A stretch of DNA of 14,229 nucleotides from Ectothiorhodospiraceae bacterium (GCA_007125455.1 SLDE01000081.1:1-14229); one strand, 5' to 3'; positions 1 through 7,605 are shown, counted from the first letter of the stretch. Translations and numbers: made by a program. Notes: generated from the letters alone by a model not told the origin.

Positions 1-173
1 CCTCCCCTTTTTTTCACAACTCCTAACAAACTACATTAAGTTTAAAAGGCATCCTGTTGATGTCTAAATAGACTTTCCCCATGCATTTATCTCCCACCTA
101 TTCTCTCCCGCCTCGGGTTCGCTAAGTTATTGTGAAATAAGAAGGAATTTTAACTTCCTGGCCCTCGCTCAGC
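1..173. other. AT-richer non-coding region upstream of the dcw promoter
   Basis: No convincing coding sequence or RNA gene is visible here. The stretch is about 42% GC by hand count over 1-180, clearly lower than the genes that follow. It has a CT-rich run around 90-114 and short inverted repeats with 5-bp arms (GTCTA/TAGAC at 62-73, TTATT/AATAA at 127-140, AGGAA/TTCCT at 143-159). Arms this short are expected by chance and I assign them no function. The T-run at 8-14 could be the tail of a terminator whose stem lies outside the window, but this cannot be tested here. The upstream neighbour of the cluster is not visible. Confidence 0.7.
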
Positions 174-203
174 TTGACAGAAATGCGTATTCCTACCTAT
201 AGT
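174..203 (+). promoter_or_regulatory. Sigma70-type promoter of the dcw operon (Pmra-like)
   Basis: A perfect -35 hexamer TTGACA at 174-179 is followed after an 18-bp spacer by TATAGT at 198-203, a 5/6 match to the -10 consensus. Transcription would start around 208-210, giving a leader of about 50 nt before mraZ. It is the only strong promoter-like match upstream of the cluster and sits where the mra promoter lies in E. coli. The downstream genes are packed without gaps, so this promoter probably drives much or all of the operon; promoters internal to genes cannot be excluded. Confidence 0.8.
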
Positions 204-212
204 GTGCAGACG

Positions 213-247
213 TGGGGGAAAGTGGATCTAAGTGGGATTTAGTGGAT
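213..247 (+). promoter_or_regulatory. MraZ operator: four TGG(G/A) direct repeats at 10-bp spacing
   Basis: Units begin at 213 (TGGGG), 223 (TGGAT), 233 (TGGGA) and 243 (TGGAT), so every unit starts exactly 10 bp after the previous one, on the same face of the helix. The known MraZ box is a set of TGGGN repeats separated by 5 bp upstream of mraZ, and this array matches it in spacing, orientation and place. It lies at about +4 to +38 of the predicted transcript, where a bound MraZ oligomer would obstruct initiation or early elongation. A weaker fifth unit, TGTGC at 203, falls at the edge of the -10 element. Autorepression is inferred from the family. Confidence 0.85.
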
Positions 248-260
248 CCGTAACCGGGGG

Positions 261-728
261 ATGGAAGCAGTGTTTCGAGGGGTTGCCGAACTTAGTCTGG
301 ACGCCAAGGGGCGTATGGCGATGCCGGTACGGTATCGCGAGCCCCTGCAGGAGAGTTGCGCCGGACGTTTGGTGATCACCATCGACCTGGTCGAAAAGTG
401 CCTGGCCATCTACCCCCTGCACGAGTGGAAGCAGATCGAGGAAAAGCTCGATGTCTTGCCCAGCCTCAACCCCAAGACCGCGATGGTTCGCCGCCTGCTG
501 ATGGGGAATGCCACCGATGTGGAGATGGACGGCAACGGGCGTCTGCTGATCCCCCCCAAGTTGCGTAAGCAGGCCAATCTGGAAAAGAAGGCCGTGATCG
601 TCGGGCAGGGCAAGAAGTTCGAGCTGTGGGACGAAGAGGCCTGGGACAGCCGTACCCTGGCCTGGCAAGAGGAGGTCAGCCTGGATGAGGGTAGCTTGCC
701 CGCCGAGCTTGAGTCGCTCTCGCTATGA
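261..728 (+). CDS. mraZ: Transcriptional regulator MraZ
   Basis: MraZ is the DNA-binding repressor of the dcw operon, an AbrB/SpoVT-like double-domain protein that forms ring-shaped oligomers. Both halves carry the family's DxxxR signature: D14-R18 in DAKGR and D90-R94 in DGNGR, numbered from the ATG. The protein is 155 residues from ATG 261. A GTG at 270 would begin V-F-R-G, aligning with the MFRG start of E. coli MraZ and giving exactly its 152 residues. The G-run at 256-260 directly abuts the ATG, too close to serve it, but is 9 nt from the GTG. The GTG start is therefore a serious alternative; the ATG is kept as the outer boundary. The gene is first in the operon, directly behind the TGG repeats it is expected to bind, and overlaps rsmH by 4 nt (ATGA). 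Identity is certain; the start is not. Confidence 0.96.
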   Translation: MEAVFRGVAELSLDAKGRMAMPVRYREPLQESCAGRLVITIDLVEKCLAIYPLHEWKQIEEKLDVLPSLNPKTAMVRRLLMGNATDVEMDGNGRLLIPPKLRKQANLEKKAVIVGQGKKFELWDEEAWDSRTLAWQEEVSLDEGSLPAELESLSL

Positions 729-1663
729 GCGCCGCCTACGAGCACCGTGCGGTATTGCTCGACGAGGCAATCGAGGCACTGGCGATACAGCCCGGGGGGA
801 TCTACCTGGACGGCACCTTTGGCCGGGGCGGCCATAGCGCGGCGATCCTGGAACGGCTCGGCCCTGATGGGCGTCTGCTGGCGATGGATAAAGACCCACA
901 GGCGCTGGCTGTCGCCAACGAGCGCTTCGCTAATGAGGCGCGTTTTGAGATCGTGCCTGGCAGTTTTACCGGTCTGGCCGCCGAGGTGCGCCGGCGCGGC
1001 TGGGTAGGGAAGGTGAGCGGGATCCTGCTGGATCTGGGGGTCTCTTCACCGCAGTTGGACGACCCGTTGCGGGGCTTTAGCTTTCGTAACGATGGGCCGC
1101 TGGACATGCGCATGGACCCACACAGTGGGATCAGCGCCGCCGAGTGGTTGGCCGAGGCGAAGGACCATGAGATCGCCCAGGTACTGAAGGATTATGGTGA
1201 AGAGCGCCATGCCAAACGCATTGCCCGTGCCATTGTCCGGGCGCGGGAAGAAGGCGGGCCGATCCAGACCACCGCCCGCTTGGCCAAGGTGGTGGCGGAG
1301 GCCAATCCCGCTTGGCCCAAGGATAAGCACCCGGCCACGCGCAGCTTTCAGGGGATACGGATCTTTATCAACGGCGAGCTGGATGAGTTGCAGCAGGTGC
1401 TGGCGCAGAGTGTCGCGCTGCTGGCACCGGCAGGACGCCTGGCGGTGATCAGCTTCCACTCGCTGGAAGATCGCCTGGTGAAACGCTTTATCCGCGATCA
1501 GGCCCGGGGTGGGGACTTCCCCCCCGACTTGCCGATCCGCGAGGAGCAACTCCAGCGCCAGCTACGCGCCATTGGGCGCGATGTGCGCGCCGGTGAGGCA
1601 GAGCTGGCCGTCAACCCCCGGGCCCGCAGTGCGGTGCTGCGGATAGCGGAGCGCTTGGCCTGA
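725..1663 (+). CDS. rsmH: 16S rRNA (cytosine(1402)-N(4))-methyltransferase RsmH
   Basis: RsmH (formerly MraW) uses S-adenosylmethionine to methylate N4 of C1402 in the 16S rRNA decoding centre. The 312-residue protein is close to the usual length (E. coli 313). The SAM-binding motif DGTFGRGGHS is at residues 29-38, followed by the acidic strand end AMDKD near 53-57, DLGVSSPQLD at 103-112, FSFRNDGPLDMRMD at 118-131 and ISFHSLEDR at 242-250, all family hallmarks. The start codon lies in the mraZ stop (ATGA) and no clear Shine-Dalgarno precedes it, so translation is probably coupled to mraZ. The stop shares one base with the ftsL start (TGATG). Nothing is missing or disrupted. Confidence 0.98.
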   Translation: MSAAYEHRAVLLDEAIEALAIQPGGIYLDGTFGRGGHSAAILERLGPDGRLLAMDKDPQALAVANERFANEARFEIVPGSFTGLAAEVRRRGWVGKVSGILLDLGVSSPQLDDPLRGFSFRNDGPLDMRMDPHSGISAAEWLAEAKDHEIAQVLKDYGEERHAKRIARAIVRAREEGGPIQTTARLAKVVAEANPAWPKDKHPATRSFQGIRIFINGELDELQQVLAQSVALLAPAGRLAVISFHSLEDRLVKRFIRDQARGGDFPPDLPIREEQLQRQLRAIGRDVRAGEAELAVNPRARSAVLRIAERLA

Positions 1664-1926
1664 TGGCACGGCTGCTGATCCTGGTGCTGGGGCTGGCCGT
1701 GTTGGCCAGCGCGATCGCTGTGGTGTTCAGCACCCATGAGGCGCGCAAGCAGTTTGTCGCCCTGCAGGCACTGCAGAAGGAGCGCGACGAGATGAACATT
1801 CAGTGGGGACGTCTGCAGCTGGAACAGAGCACCTGGGCGACCCACGCACGGATAGAAAAAATGGCCAGCGATAAGCTGGAAATGGTGGTTCCGCCCCCAG
1901 GGGCAGTGGTGATCGTACGTCCATGA
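1663..1926 (+). CDS. ftsL: Cell division protein FtsL (short N-terminus)
   Basis: FtsL is a bitopic inner-membrane protein that forms the FtsQLB complex with FtsB and FtsQ and activates FtsWI at the septum. The 87-residue product has one membrane segment (about residues 4-22), a periplasmic coiled-coil-like stretch (about 24-60) and the FtsL-type tail HARIEKMASDKLEMVVP (61-77). Only M-A-R precedes the membrane helix, whereas E. coli FtsL (121 residues) has a cytoplasmic tail of roughly 35. The upstream frame is open only back to a TGA at 1594-1596 and contains no ATG, GTG or TTG, so a longer start is not available. The position between rsmH and ftsI is diagnostic, because FtsL sequence is poorly conserved. 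It shares 1 nt with rsmH and overlaps ftsI by 4 nt; its ribosome-binding site is weak. Confidence 0.93.
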   Translation: MARLLILVLGLAVLASAIAVVFSTHEARKQFVALQALQKERDEMNIQWGRLQLEQSTWATHARIEKMASDKLEMVVPPPGAVVIVRP

Positions 1927-3644
1927 GCAAGAGCAAACAACAAATCGGACACCCGCAACGGCTAGCCTTCGTAAAGGGCTTGATGCTGCTGGCGGTCGTT
2001 GCGCTGTTGTGGCGCATGGGGGAGCTGAACCTCAACCAGCGCGATTTTCTCCAGGGGCAGGGTGATGCGCGCACCCTGCGTGTGGTGGCGATCCCGGCGG
2101 ATCGCGGCATGATCGCCGATCGTAACGGCGAGCCGCTGGCGATTAGCAGCCCGGTGGAGTCTATTTGGGCGCAGCCGCAGGATCTGGCCGGGGTGCCGGA
2201 ACGCTGGGACGAATTGGCCAGTGCATTGGGTGTGGATGCCCGCCTGTTGGCACGTCGTATCGAGCAACGTCAGCAGCGCGAGTTTATCTGGCTGCGCCGC
2301 CACCTCAACCCGGAGCATGCCGAACAGGTGATGGCGTTGGAGATCGATGGGGTGGCTACCCAGCGTGAGTACCGCCGTTTTTACCCGATGGGCGAGGTTA
2401 TCGGCCATGTGGTGGGTTTTACCAATATCGACGATGTGGGCCAGGAGGGCGTGGAGTTGATGATGGAGAGCTCGCTGCGCGGCACACCCGGCAGCAAGCG
2501 GGTGTTGCGCGATCGTTATGGGCGGGTGATCCAGGATGTAGAAAGCATCTCAGAACCTCGCCCCGGCAAGGATCTGCAGCTCAGTATCGACCGACGGGTG
2601 CAATATCTGGCCTACCGTGAATTAAAGACCGCCGTGCAGCGACATCGGGCCCTGGGGGGCTCGGCGGTGGTGCTTGATGTGACCACCGGCGAGGTGTTGG
2701 CGATGGTCAACCAACCCGCCTTTAATCCGAACAATCGTGCCGACCTTGATAGTCGGCGTTTTCGTAACCGGGCGATGACCGATGTGCTTGAGCCGGGTTC
2801 GACCATGAAGCCCTTCACCATCGTTGCCGCCCTGGAGTCAGGGCGTTTTCGCGCCGACACGCCAGTGGACACCAGTCCGGGCATGATGCGTCTGGCCAGC
2901 TTCACGATTCGCGATATCCGCGACTACGGCAAGATGGATGTGACCGAGGTGCTGCAAAAATCCAGTAACGTGGGGGCCAGCCGTATCGCCCTGGCGCTGG
3001 AGCCCAAGCACCTGTGGGATACCTTCGTGCGCTTCGGCTTTGGCTACGACAGCGCCAGCCGTTATCCCGGCGAGGCCCAGGGGCGCCTGCTCTCCTGGCG
3101 TGATTGGCGTGAGGTTGAGCAGGCAACCATTTCCTATGGTTACGGCCTGTCGGTCACACCGCTGCAGTTGGCCCGTGCGTACGCCACCCTGGGCGACGAG
3201 GGGCGGCAGCGTCCGGTGAGCTTTCTCAAGCTGGAACGCCATGCCCTGCCGCGCCACGAGCAGGTGATCGATCCGAAGATCGCCCGCGAGGTGGTGAAGA
3301 TGCTGGAGGAGGCGGTGCAGGACGGTGGCACCGGCACCCGTGCCCGCGTGGCTGGCTATCGGGTAGCAGGCAAGACCGGCACGGTGCGCAAGGCGACCCG
3401 TGGGGGCTATGACGACGATCTTTATCTTTCCGTGTTCGCCGGTCTGGCCCCGGCCAGTCGTCCGCGTTTGGCGATGGTGGTCGTGATCGACGGTGCCGAC
3501 GACGGTGATTATTACGGTGGCGTGGTCGCCGCCCCGGTCTTCTCGCGGGTGATGGAGGGGGCCTTGCGGCTGCTGGATGTGCCACCGGATGAACTCGATA
3601 CCCTCGAAGGGATCCGTGTCGCGGCCATGGGGGAGCAGCAATGA
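1923..3644 (+). CDS. ftsI: Peptidoglycan D,D-transpeptidase FtsI (PBP3)
   Basis: FtsI is the class B penicillin-binding protein that crosslinks septal peptidoglycan together with the glycosyltransferase FtsW. The 573-residue protein has a short cytoplasmic N-terminus, one membrane anchor (about 16-33) and a periplasmic non-catalytic module beginning with RGMIADRNGEPLA at 61-73. The transpeptidase domain carries all three active-site motifs: STMK with nucleophile Ser293 and Lys296, SSN at 347-349, and KTGT at 484-487. It is somewhat shorter than E. coli FtsI (588 residues), and no essential motif is lost. The ATG overlaps the ftsL stop (ATGA) and the TGA overlaps murE the same way. No strong Shine-Dalgarno is seen, suggesting coupling to ftsL. 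It is the target of beta-lactams such as aztreonam in related bacteria. Confidence 0.98.
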   Translation: MSKSKQQIGHPQRLAFVKGLMLLAVVALLWRMGELNLNQRDFLQGQGDARTLRVVAIPADRGMIADRNGEPLAISSPVESIWAQPQDLAGVPERWDELASALGVDARLLARRIEQRQQREFIWLRRHLNPEHAEQVMALEIDGVATQREYRRFYPMGEVIGHVVGFTNIDDVGQEGVELMMESSLRGTPGSKRVLRDRYGRVIQDVESISEPRPGKDLQLSIDRRVQYLAYRELKTAVQRHRALGGSAVVLDVTTGEVLAMVNQPAFNPNNRADLDSRRFRNRAMTDVLEPGSTMKPFTIVAALESGRFRADTPVDTSPGMMRLASFTIRDIRDYGKMDVTEVLQKSSNVGASRIALALEPKHLWDTFVRFGFGYDSASRYPGEAQGRLLSWRDWREVEQATISYGYGLSVTPLQLARAYATLGDEGRQRPVSFLKLERHALPRHEQVIDPKIAREVVKMLEEAVQDGGTGTRARVAGYRVAGKTGTVRKATRGGYDDDLYLSVFAGLAPASRPRLAMVVVIDGADDGDYYGGVVAAPVFSRVMEGALRLLDVPPDELDTLEGIRVAAMGEQQ

Positions 3645-5173
3645 TGGCCGCCAGGCAGACACAATATCTGGGCTACCCGCTGGTACAGCTATTTGCCGGT
3701 TTGGTCGAGACGGCGGTGCCCGAGCTGACCATCCAGGGCTTGAGTCAGGATAGCCGCCGAATTGAGTCGGGTTGGCTTTTTCTCGCCTGCCAGGGTCATC
3801 GCCAGCATGGTGCGGCGTGGATCGCGCAGGCGATCGCCAAGGGTGCCAATGCCATCGCCGTGGAACCGGGTGATGGGCTGGATAAGCAGTTGCTGGAAGG
3901 CCACGAGGTGGCACTGTTTATGGTCCCCGGTCTGTCGGGAATGTTGAGTGAACTGGCGGGGCGCTTTTATGACCACCCGTCACGGGCGATGCATTTGGTC
4001 GGTGTTACCGGTACCAATGGCAAGACCTCGGTCAGTCACTTCATTGCCCAGGCCCTGGCCGAGGAAGGCGCGTGCGGCCTGATCGGCACCCTGGGCAGCG
4101 GGGTGATCGGTGCCCTGCGTGAAACCGGCCATACCACCCCTGATGCAATCAGTGTACAGGCGCAGCTGGCCGCACTGCGTGATCAAGGGGTGCGCCACGC
4201 GGCCCTGGAAGTTTCTTCCCATGCCCTGGCGCAGGGGCGGGTGGCGGCGGTGTCGCTGGACGTCGCGGTCTACACCAATCTCAGCCATGAGCATCTGGAC
4301 TATCACCAGGACATGGCCGACTACGCCGCCGCCAAGCGACGCCTGTTTACCCTGCCGGGGCTAAGGCAGGCGGTGCTTAACGTGGACGATGCCACCGCAC
4401 GCGACTGGCTGGCGAGTGAGAATTGGCCGCAGACGCTCACGCCACTGCGCTATGGGCTGGAACATGGCAGCGGCAGCGAGCTGGCCCATGAGCTGCGTGG
4501 TGAAAGGCTGCAACTGGATGCCCACGGCCTGCGTATGCAACTGGGCGGTAGCCTGGGGGGCGGTGAGGTATTGCGTGCCCCGCTGCTTGGTCGTTTCAAT
4601 GCCGCCAACCTGCTGGGCGCGTTCGGTGCCCTGTTGGCCCTGGGCATGGAACGCGAGGAGGCCTGTCGCCGTCTGGCCAGGGTGACGACGGTGCCGGGGC
4701 GGATGGAGGCATTTGGTGGTGGGCATCGCCCGCTGGTCGTGGTCGATTATGCCCACACCCCGGATGCCCTGGCAAAGGTGTTGGAAGCGCTACGCGAACA
4801 CACCAGCGGACGACTGTGGTGTGTGTTTGGTTGCGGCGGTGAGCGTGACCGGGCCAAGCGTGCCCAGATGGGGCGTATCGCCGAGGCCTTGGCCGACAGC
4901 GTATTGATCACCGATGACAACCCACGTAACGAAGACCCTTACGGCATTATTGAAGAGATCCTGGATGGTATGAGTAATCCCGACGCAGTTTATGTGAACC
5001 GACAGCGCGCCGTGGCCATCGCCCACGCGATTGCCCTGGGACGTCCCGATGACGTGATCCTGGTGGCCGGCAAAGGACACGAGCAAGAACAACAGATAGG
5101 TGATGTGTTGCTGAACTTTAGCGATCGTGCCGAAGTAGCACGGCTTTTGGGTGAGGAGGTGCGTCGTGGCTGA
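3641..5173 (+). CDS. murE: UDP-MurNAc-L-Ala-D-Glu--2,6-diaminopimelate ligase MurE
   Basis: MurE adds the third residue of the stem peptide to UDP-MurNAc-L-Ala-D-Glu using ATP. The 510-residue protein shows the Mur ligase P-loop GVTGTNGKTS at 121-130 and, in DMADYAAAKRRLF, the lysine expected to be carbamylated (Lys232). The DNPR motif at 426-429 is the signature for meso-diaminopimelate rather than lysine, which fixes the peptidoglycan chemistry as the Gram-negative type. The ATG at 3641 overlaps the ftsI stop and is preceded by GGAG (3632-3635) at a good distance; a second in-frame ATG follows at 3644. The 3' end overlaps murF by 8 nt and contains the murF ribosome-binding site. Length is slightly above E. 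coli MurE (495). Confidence 0.98.
   Translation: MMAARQTQYLGYPLVQLFAGLVETAVPELTIQGLSQDSRRIESGWLFLACQGHRQHGAAWIAQAIAKGANAIAVEPGDGLDKQLLEGHEVALFMVPGLSGMLSELAGRFYDHPSRAMHLVGVTGTNGKTSVSHFIAQALAEEGACGLIGTLGSGVIGALRETGHTTPDAISVQAQLAALRDQGVRHAALEVSSHALAQGRVAAVSLDVAVYTNLSHEHLDYHQDMADYAAAKRRLFTLPGLRQAVLNVDDATARDWLASENWPQTLTPLRYGLEHGSGSELAHELRGERLQLDAHGLRMQLGGSLGGGEVLRAPLLGRFNAANLLGAFGALLALGMEREEACRRLARVTTVPGRMEAFGGGHRPLVVVDYAHTPDALAKVLEALREHTSGRLWCVFGCGGERDRAKRAQMGRIAEALADSVLITDDNPRNEDPYGIIEEILDGMSNPDAVYVNRQRAVAIAHAIALGRPDDVILVAGKGHEQEQQIGDVLLNFSDRAEVARLLGEEVRRG
5154..5161 (+). promoter_or_regulatory. Strong Shine-Dalgarno that decides the murF start
   Basis: AGGAGGTG is a full match to the 16S rRNA 3' end and lies inside the last codons of murE. 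It sits 6 nt (counted from AGGAGG) before GTG 5166. The same frame is open back to GTG 5151, but that start would overlap the Shine-Dalgarno itself, and GTG 5184 and ATG 5187 are too far away. GTG 5166 is therefore taken as the start of murF. Confidence 0.8.
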
Positions 5174-6518
5174 GGGGATCCATGTGATGTTGGGTGAGGT
5201 GGCGGACTGGATCGGGGCCACCCTGCAGGGCGACAACCAGGCCTTCCACGGGGTCAGTACCGACTCGCGCAGCGTACAAGCCGGCGAGCTGTTTGTCGCC
5301 CTGCGCGGTCCTCGGCATGACGGTCACGATCACGTTGCCACCGCCATCGCGCAGGGCGCGGCGGCGGTGATGGTCGAACGGCCAATGCCGGTGTCGGTCC
5401 CCCAGCTCGTGGTGGCCGATAGTCGTCGCGCCCTGGGCGAACTGGCAGCTGCCTGGCGTCGTAGCCTCGATGTCGAGGTGGTGGCGATCACCGGCAGTAA
5501 CGGCAAGACCACGGTTAAAGAGATGTGTGCCGCGATCCTCCGCGAGGCAGCCCCAACCCTGGCCACCGAAGGTAATCTGAATAATGACATCGGGGTGCCA
5601 CTGACCCTGCTGCGTCTAGACGAGACCCACCGCTATGCCGTGGTGGAGTTGGGGGCCAATCATCCCCGTGAGATCGCCGAGTTGGTGAAGCTGGTGGCCC
5701 CCCAAGTCGCGTTGGTGACCAACGCCGGCCCTGCCCACCTGGAGGGCTTCGGCTCGCTGGAAGGGGTTGCGCGTGCCAAGGGCGAGATCTATAGCGGCCT
5801 GGCCGAAGACGGGGTCGCCATCATCAATGCCGATGACCAGTTTGCCACGCTCTGGCATGAGCTGGCACAGGGCCGACGGGTGATTAGCTTTGGTGCGCAG
5901 GCCGATGTCAGCGCCACCTATCAGGTGGATGTTAACGGTCAGCTACTGCATTGGCAGGGGCTGGATCGGGAGTGTGCCTTTACCCTGCCGCTGCTGGGCG
6001 AGCACAACCTGCGCAATGCGCTGGCCGCCAGCGCGGTGGCCCTGGCCCTGGAGCTGGATACCACCCTGATCGCCCAGGGGTTGCAAGGGATGAAGCCGGT
6101 GCCCGGTCGATTGCACCTGCGCGAAGGTATCGGTGGGGCACGGGTGATCGACGACAGCTACAACGCCAACCCTGCCTCGGTAAGTGCCGGTCTGAAGGTA
6201 CTGGCCGGATTCACAGGCAAGCGCTACCTCGCGCTGGGTGACATGGGCGAATTGGGTGAAGGGGCCGAGGCCTTGCATCGCGAGGTCGGTGTCGAGGCCC
6301 TGCAACTGGGTATCGAACGGCTCTACGCCTACGGGCCACTGAGTCGCGCCGCCTGTGAGGGCTTTGGTGAGCAGGGGAGATACTTTGGTGAACAGCAGCA
6401 GTTGATCGATGCCCTGACACCGGTGCTGGATAACGAGGTGACGGTATTGGTTAAGGGCTCACGGGCCAGCCGGATGGACAAGGTGGCCGATGCCCTGAGC
6501 GTGGCGCGGAGAGATTAG
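5166..6518 (+). CDS. murF: UDP-MurNAc-tripeptide--D-alanyl-D-alanine ligase MurF
   Basis: MurF attaches the D-Ala-D-Ala dipeptide made by Ddl to UDP-MurNAc-tripeptide, finishing the cytoplasmic pentapeptide precursor. From GTG 5166 the protein is 450 residues, against 452 in E. coli. The N-terminal substrate-binding domain contains STDSR and GELFVALRG, the ATP-binding P-loop ITGSNGKTT is at 108-116, and DDSYNANP at 329-336 is typical of MurF in the C-terminal region. The GTG start is chosen because AGGAGGTG at 5154-5161 is ideally placed. It creates an 8-nt overlap with murE, the longest in the cluster. The gene ends with TAG two bases before mraY. Function is certain; the exact start is well supported but not proven. 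Confidence 0.96.
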   Translation: MAEGIHVMLGEVADWIGATLQGDNQAFHGVSTDSRSVQAGELFVALRGPRHDGHDHVATAIAQGAAAVMVERPMPVSVPQLVVADSRRALGELAAAWRRSLDVEVVAITGSNGKTTVKEMCAAILREAAPTLATEGNLNNDIGVPLTLLRLDETHRYAVVELGANHPREIAELVKLVAPQVALVTNAGPAHLEGFGSLEGVARAKGEIYSGLAEDGVAIINADDQFATLWHELAQGRRVISFGAQADVSATYQVDVNGQLLHWQGLDRECAFTLPLLGEHNLRNALAASAVALALELDTTLIAQGLQGMKPVPGRLHLREGIGGARVIDDSYNANPASVSAGLKVLAGFTGKRYLALGDMGELGEGAEALHREVGVEALQLGIERLYAYGPLSRAACEGFGEQGRYFGEQQQLIDALTPVLDNEVTVLVKGSRASRMDKVADALSVARRD

Positions 6519-6520
6519 CG

Positions 6521-7603
6521 ATGCTCTACGCCCTGACCGAATATCTCAGCCAGTACTACAGCGGGTTTGGTGTCTTTCAGTACCTGACCCTGCGCGCGAT
6601 CCTCGGGGTGCTCAGTGCCCTGCTGATCTCGCTGCTGTTGGGGCCGTACATCATCCGTTGGCTGAATCACTATCAGGTTGGGCAATTCGTACGTAACGAC
6701 GGGCCACAGACCCATCTGGCCAAGGCCGGTACACCGACCATGGGTGGGGCGCTGATCCTGGCGGCGATCACCATCAGCACGCTGCTGTGGGCCGATCTGA
6801 CCAACCGCTACATCTGGGTGGTGTTGGCGGTCACCCTGGGCTTTGGCGCGATAGGCTGGGTGGATGACTACAAAAAACTGATCAAGAAACAATCCGAAGG
6901 GCTCAAGGCACGCCACAAGTACCTGTGGCAGTCGGTGGCCGGTTTGGGTGCAGCGATCTATCTCTATCACAGCGCCAGTGTGCCGGCCGAACTGGAATTG
7001 ATTGTGCCCTTCGTCAAGCACGTGGTGCTACCGATGGGGCTGTTCTTTATCGTGCTGAGCTACTTTGTCATCGTCGGTACCAGCAATGCGGTAAATCTCA
7101 CTGATGGCCTTGATGGTCTGGCGATCCTGCCTACGGTGATGGTGGGCGGGGCACTGGGGATCTTTGCCTACGCCAGTGGCAATGCGGTGTTCTCCGAGTA
7201 TTTGGGGATGCCCTTTATCCCCGGCGTTGGCGAGGTGGTGATCATCTGTGGTGCGATCGTCGGGGCCGGGCTGGGTTTTTTGTGGTTCAACACCTACCCG
7301 GCCCAGGTCTTCATGGGCGATGTTGGTGCGTTGGGTCTGGGGGCTGCGCTGGGCACCATTGCGGTGGTCACGCGCCAGGAGATCGTGTTGTTGATTATGG
7401 GTGGGGTCTTTGTGATGGAGACCCTGTCGGTGATGTTGCAGGTGGCCTCTTTTAAGCTGACCGGCAAGCGGATCTTCCGCATGGCACCGCTACATCACCA
7501 CTTTGAACTCAAGGGCTGGCCCGAGCCACGGGTGATCGTGCGCTTTTGGATCATCACCGTGATCCTGGTGCTGATCGGACTGGCCTCACTAAAGATACGG
7601 TAG
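6521..7603 (+). CDS. mraY: Phospho-N-acetylmuramoyl-pentapeptide-transferase MraY
   Basis: MraY is the polytopic inner-membrane enzyme that moves phospho-MurNAc-pentapeptide onto undecaprenyl phosphate, producing lipid I. The product has 360 residues, the same as E. coli MraY, with about ten hydrophobic segments. Family residues are in place: Asp115 and Asp116 in WVDDYKK, NLTDGLDGLA in the middle, Asp267 in FMGDVGAL, and the HHH motif at 325-327 in APLHHHFELKGW. The N-terminal GTPTMGG motif is also present. A GGAG at 6508-6511 precedes the ATG by 9 nt. Only 2 nt separate it from murF and 2 nt from murD; these are the only two gaps in the cluster after mraZ begins. Confidence 0.98.
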   Translation: MLYALTEYLSQYYSGFGVFQYLTLRAILGVLSALLISLLLGPYIIRWLNHYQVGQFVRNDGPQTHLAKAGTPTMGGALILAAITISTLLWADLTNRYIWVVLAVTLGFGAIGWVDDYKKLIKKQSEGLKARHKYLWQSVAGLGAAIYLYHSASVPAELELIVPFVKHVVLPMGLFFIVLSYFVIVGTSNAVNLTDGLDGLAILPTVMVGGALGIFAYASGNAVFSEYLGMPFIPGVGEVVIICGAIVGAGLGFLWFNTYPAQVFMGDVGALGLGAALGTIAVVTRQEIVLLIMGGVFVMETLSVMLQVASFKLTGKRIFRMAPLHHHFELKGWPEPRVIVRFWIITVILVLIGLASLKIR

Positions 7604-7605
7604 AT

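Noticed and set aside
8..14. T-run at the window start as a terminator
   Set aside because: The stem would be outside the window, so there is nothing to support it.
77..96. TGGGG and TGGGA on the - strand as further MraZ units
   Set aside because: They are 15 bp apart rather than 10, on the opposite strand and far from the promoter.
115..121. GGGTTCG resembling a tRNA T-loop
   Set aside because: No acceptor stem, anticodon arm or matching 3' arm is found around it.
62..159. Short dyads at 62-73, 127-140 and 143-159
   Set aside because: Arms are only 5 bp and the region is AT-rich, so they are expected by chance; none follows a known operator consensus and none is followed by a T-run as a terminator would be.
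2838..3914. 358-codon open frame on the - strand, opposite ftsI and murE
   Set aside because: It spans the junction of two certain genes, its translation is rich in His, Arg, Pro and Gly with no recognisable motif, and long antisense frames are common in GC-rich coding DNA.
7546..7605. N-terminal extension of murD from TTG 7546
   Set aside because: It would lie within the end of mraY and add residues unlike MurD; ATG 7606 gives a normal N-terminus.
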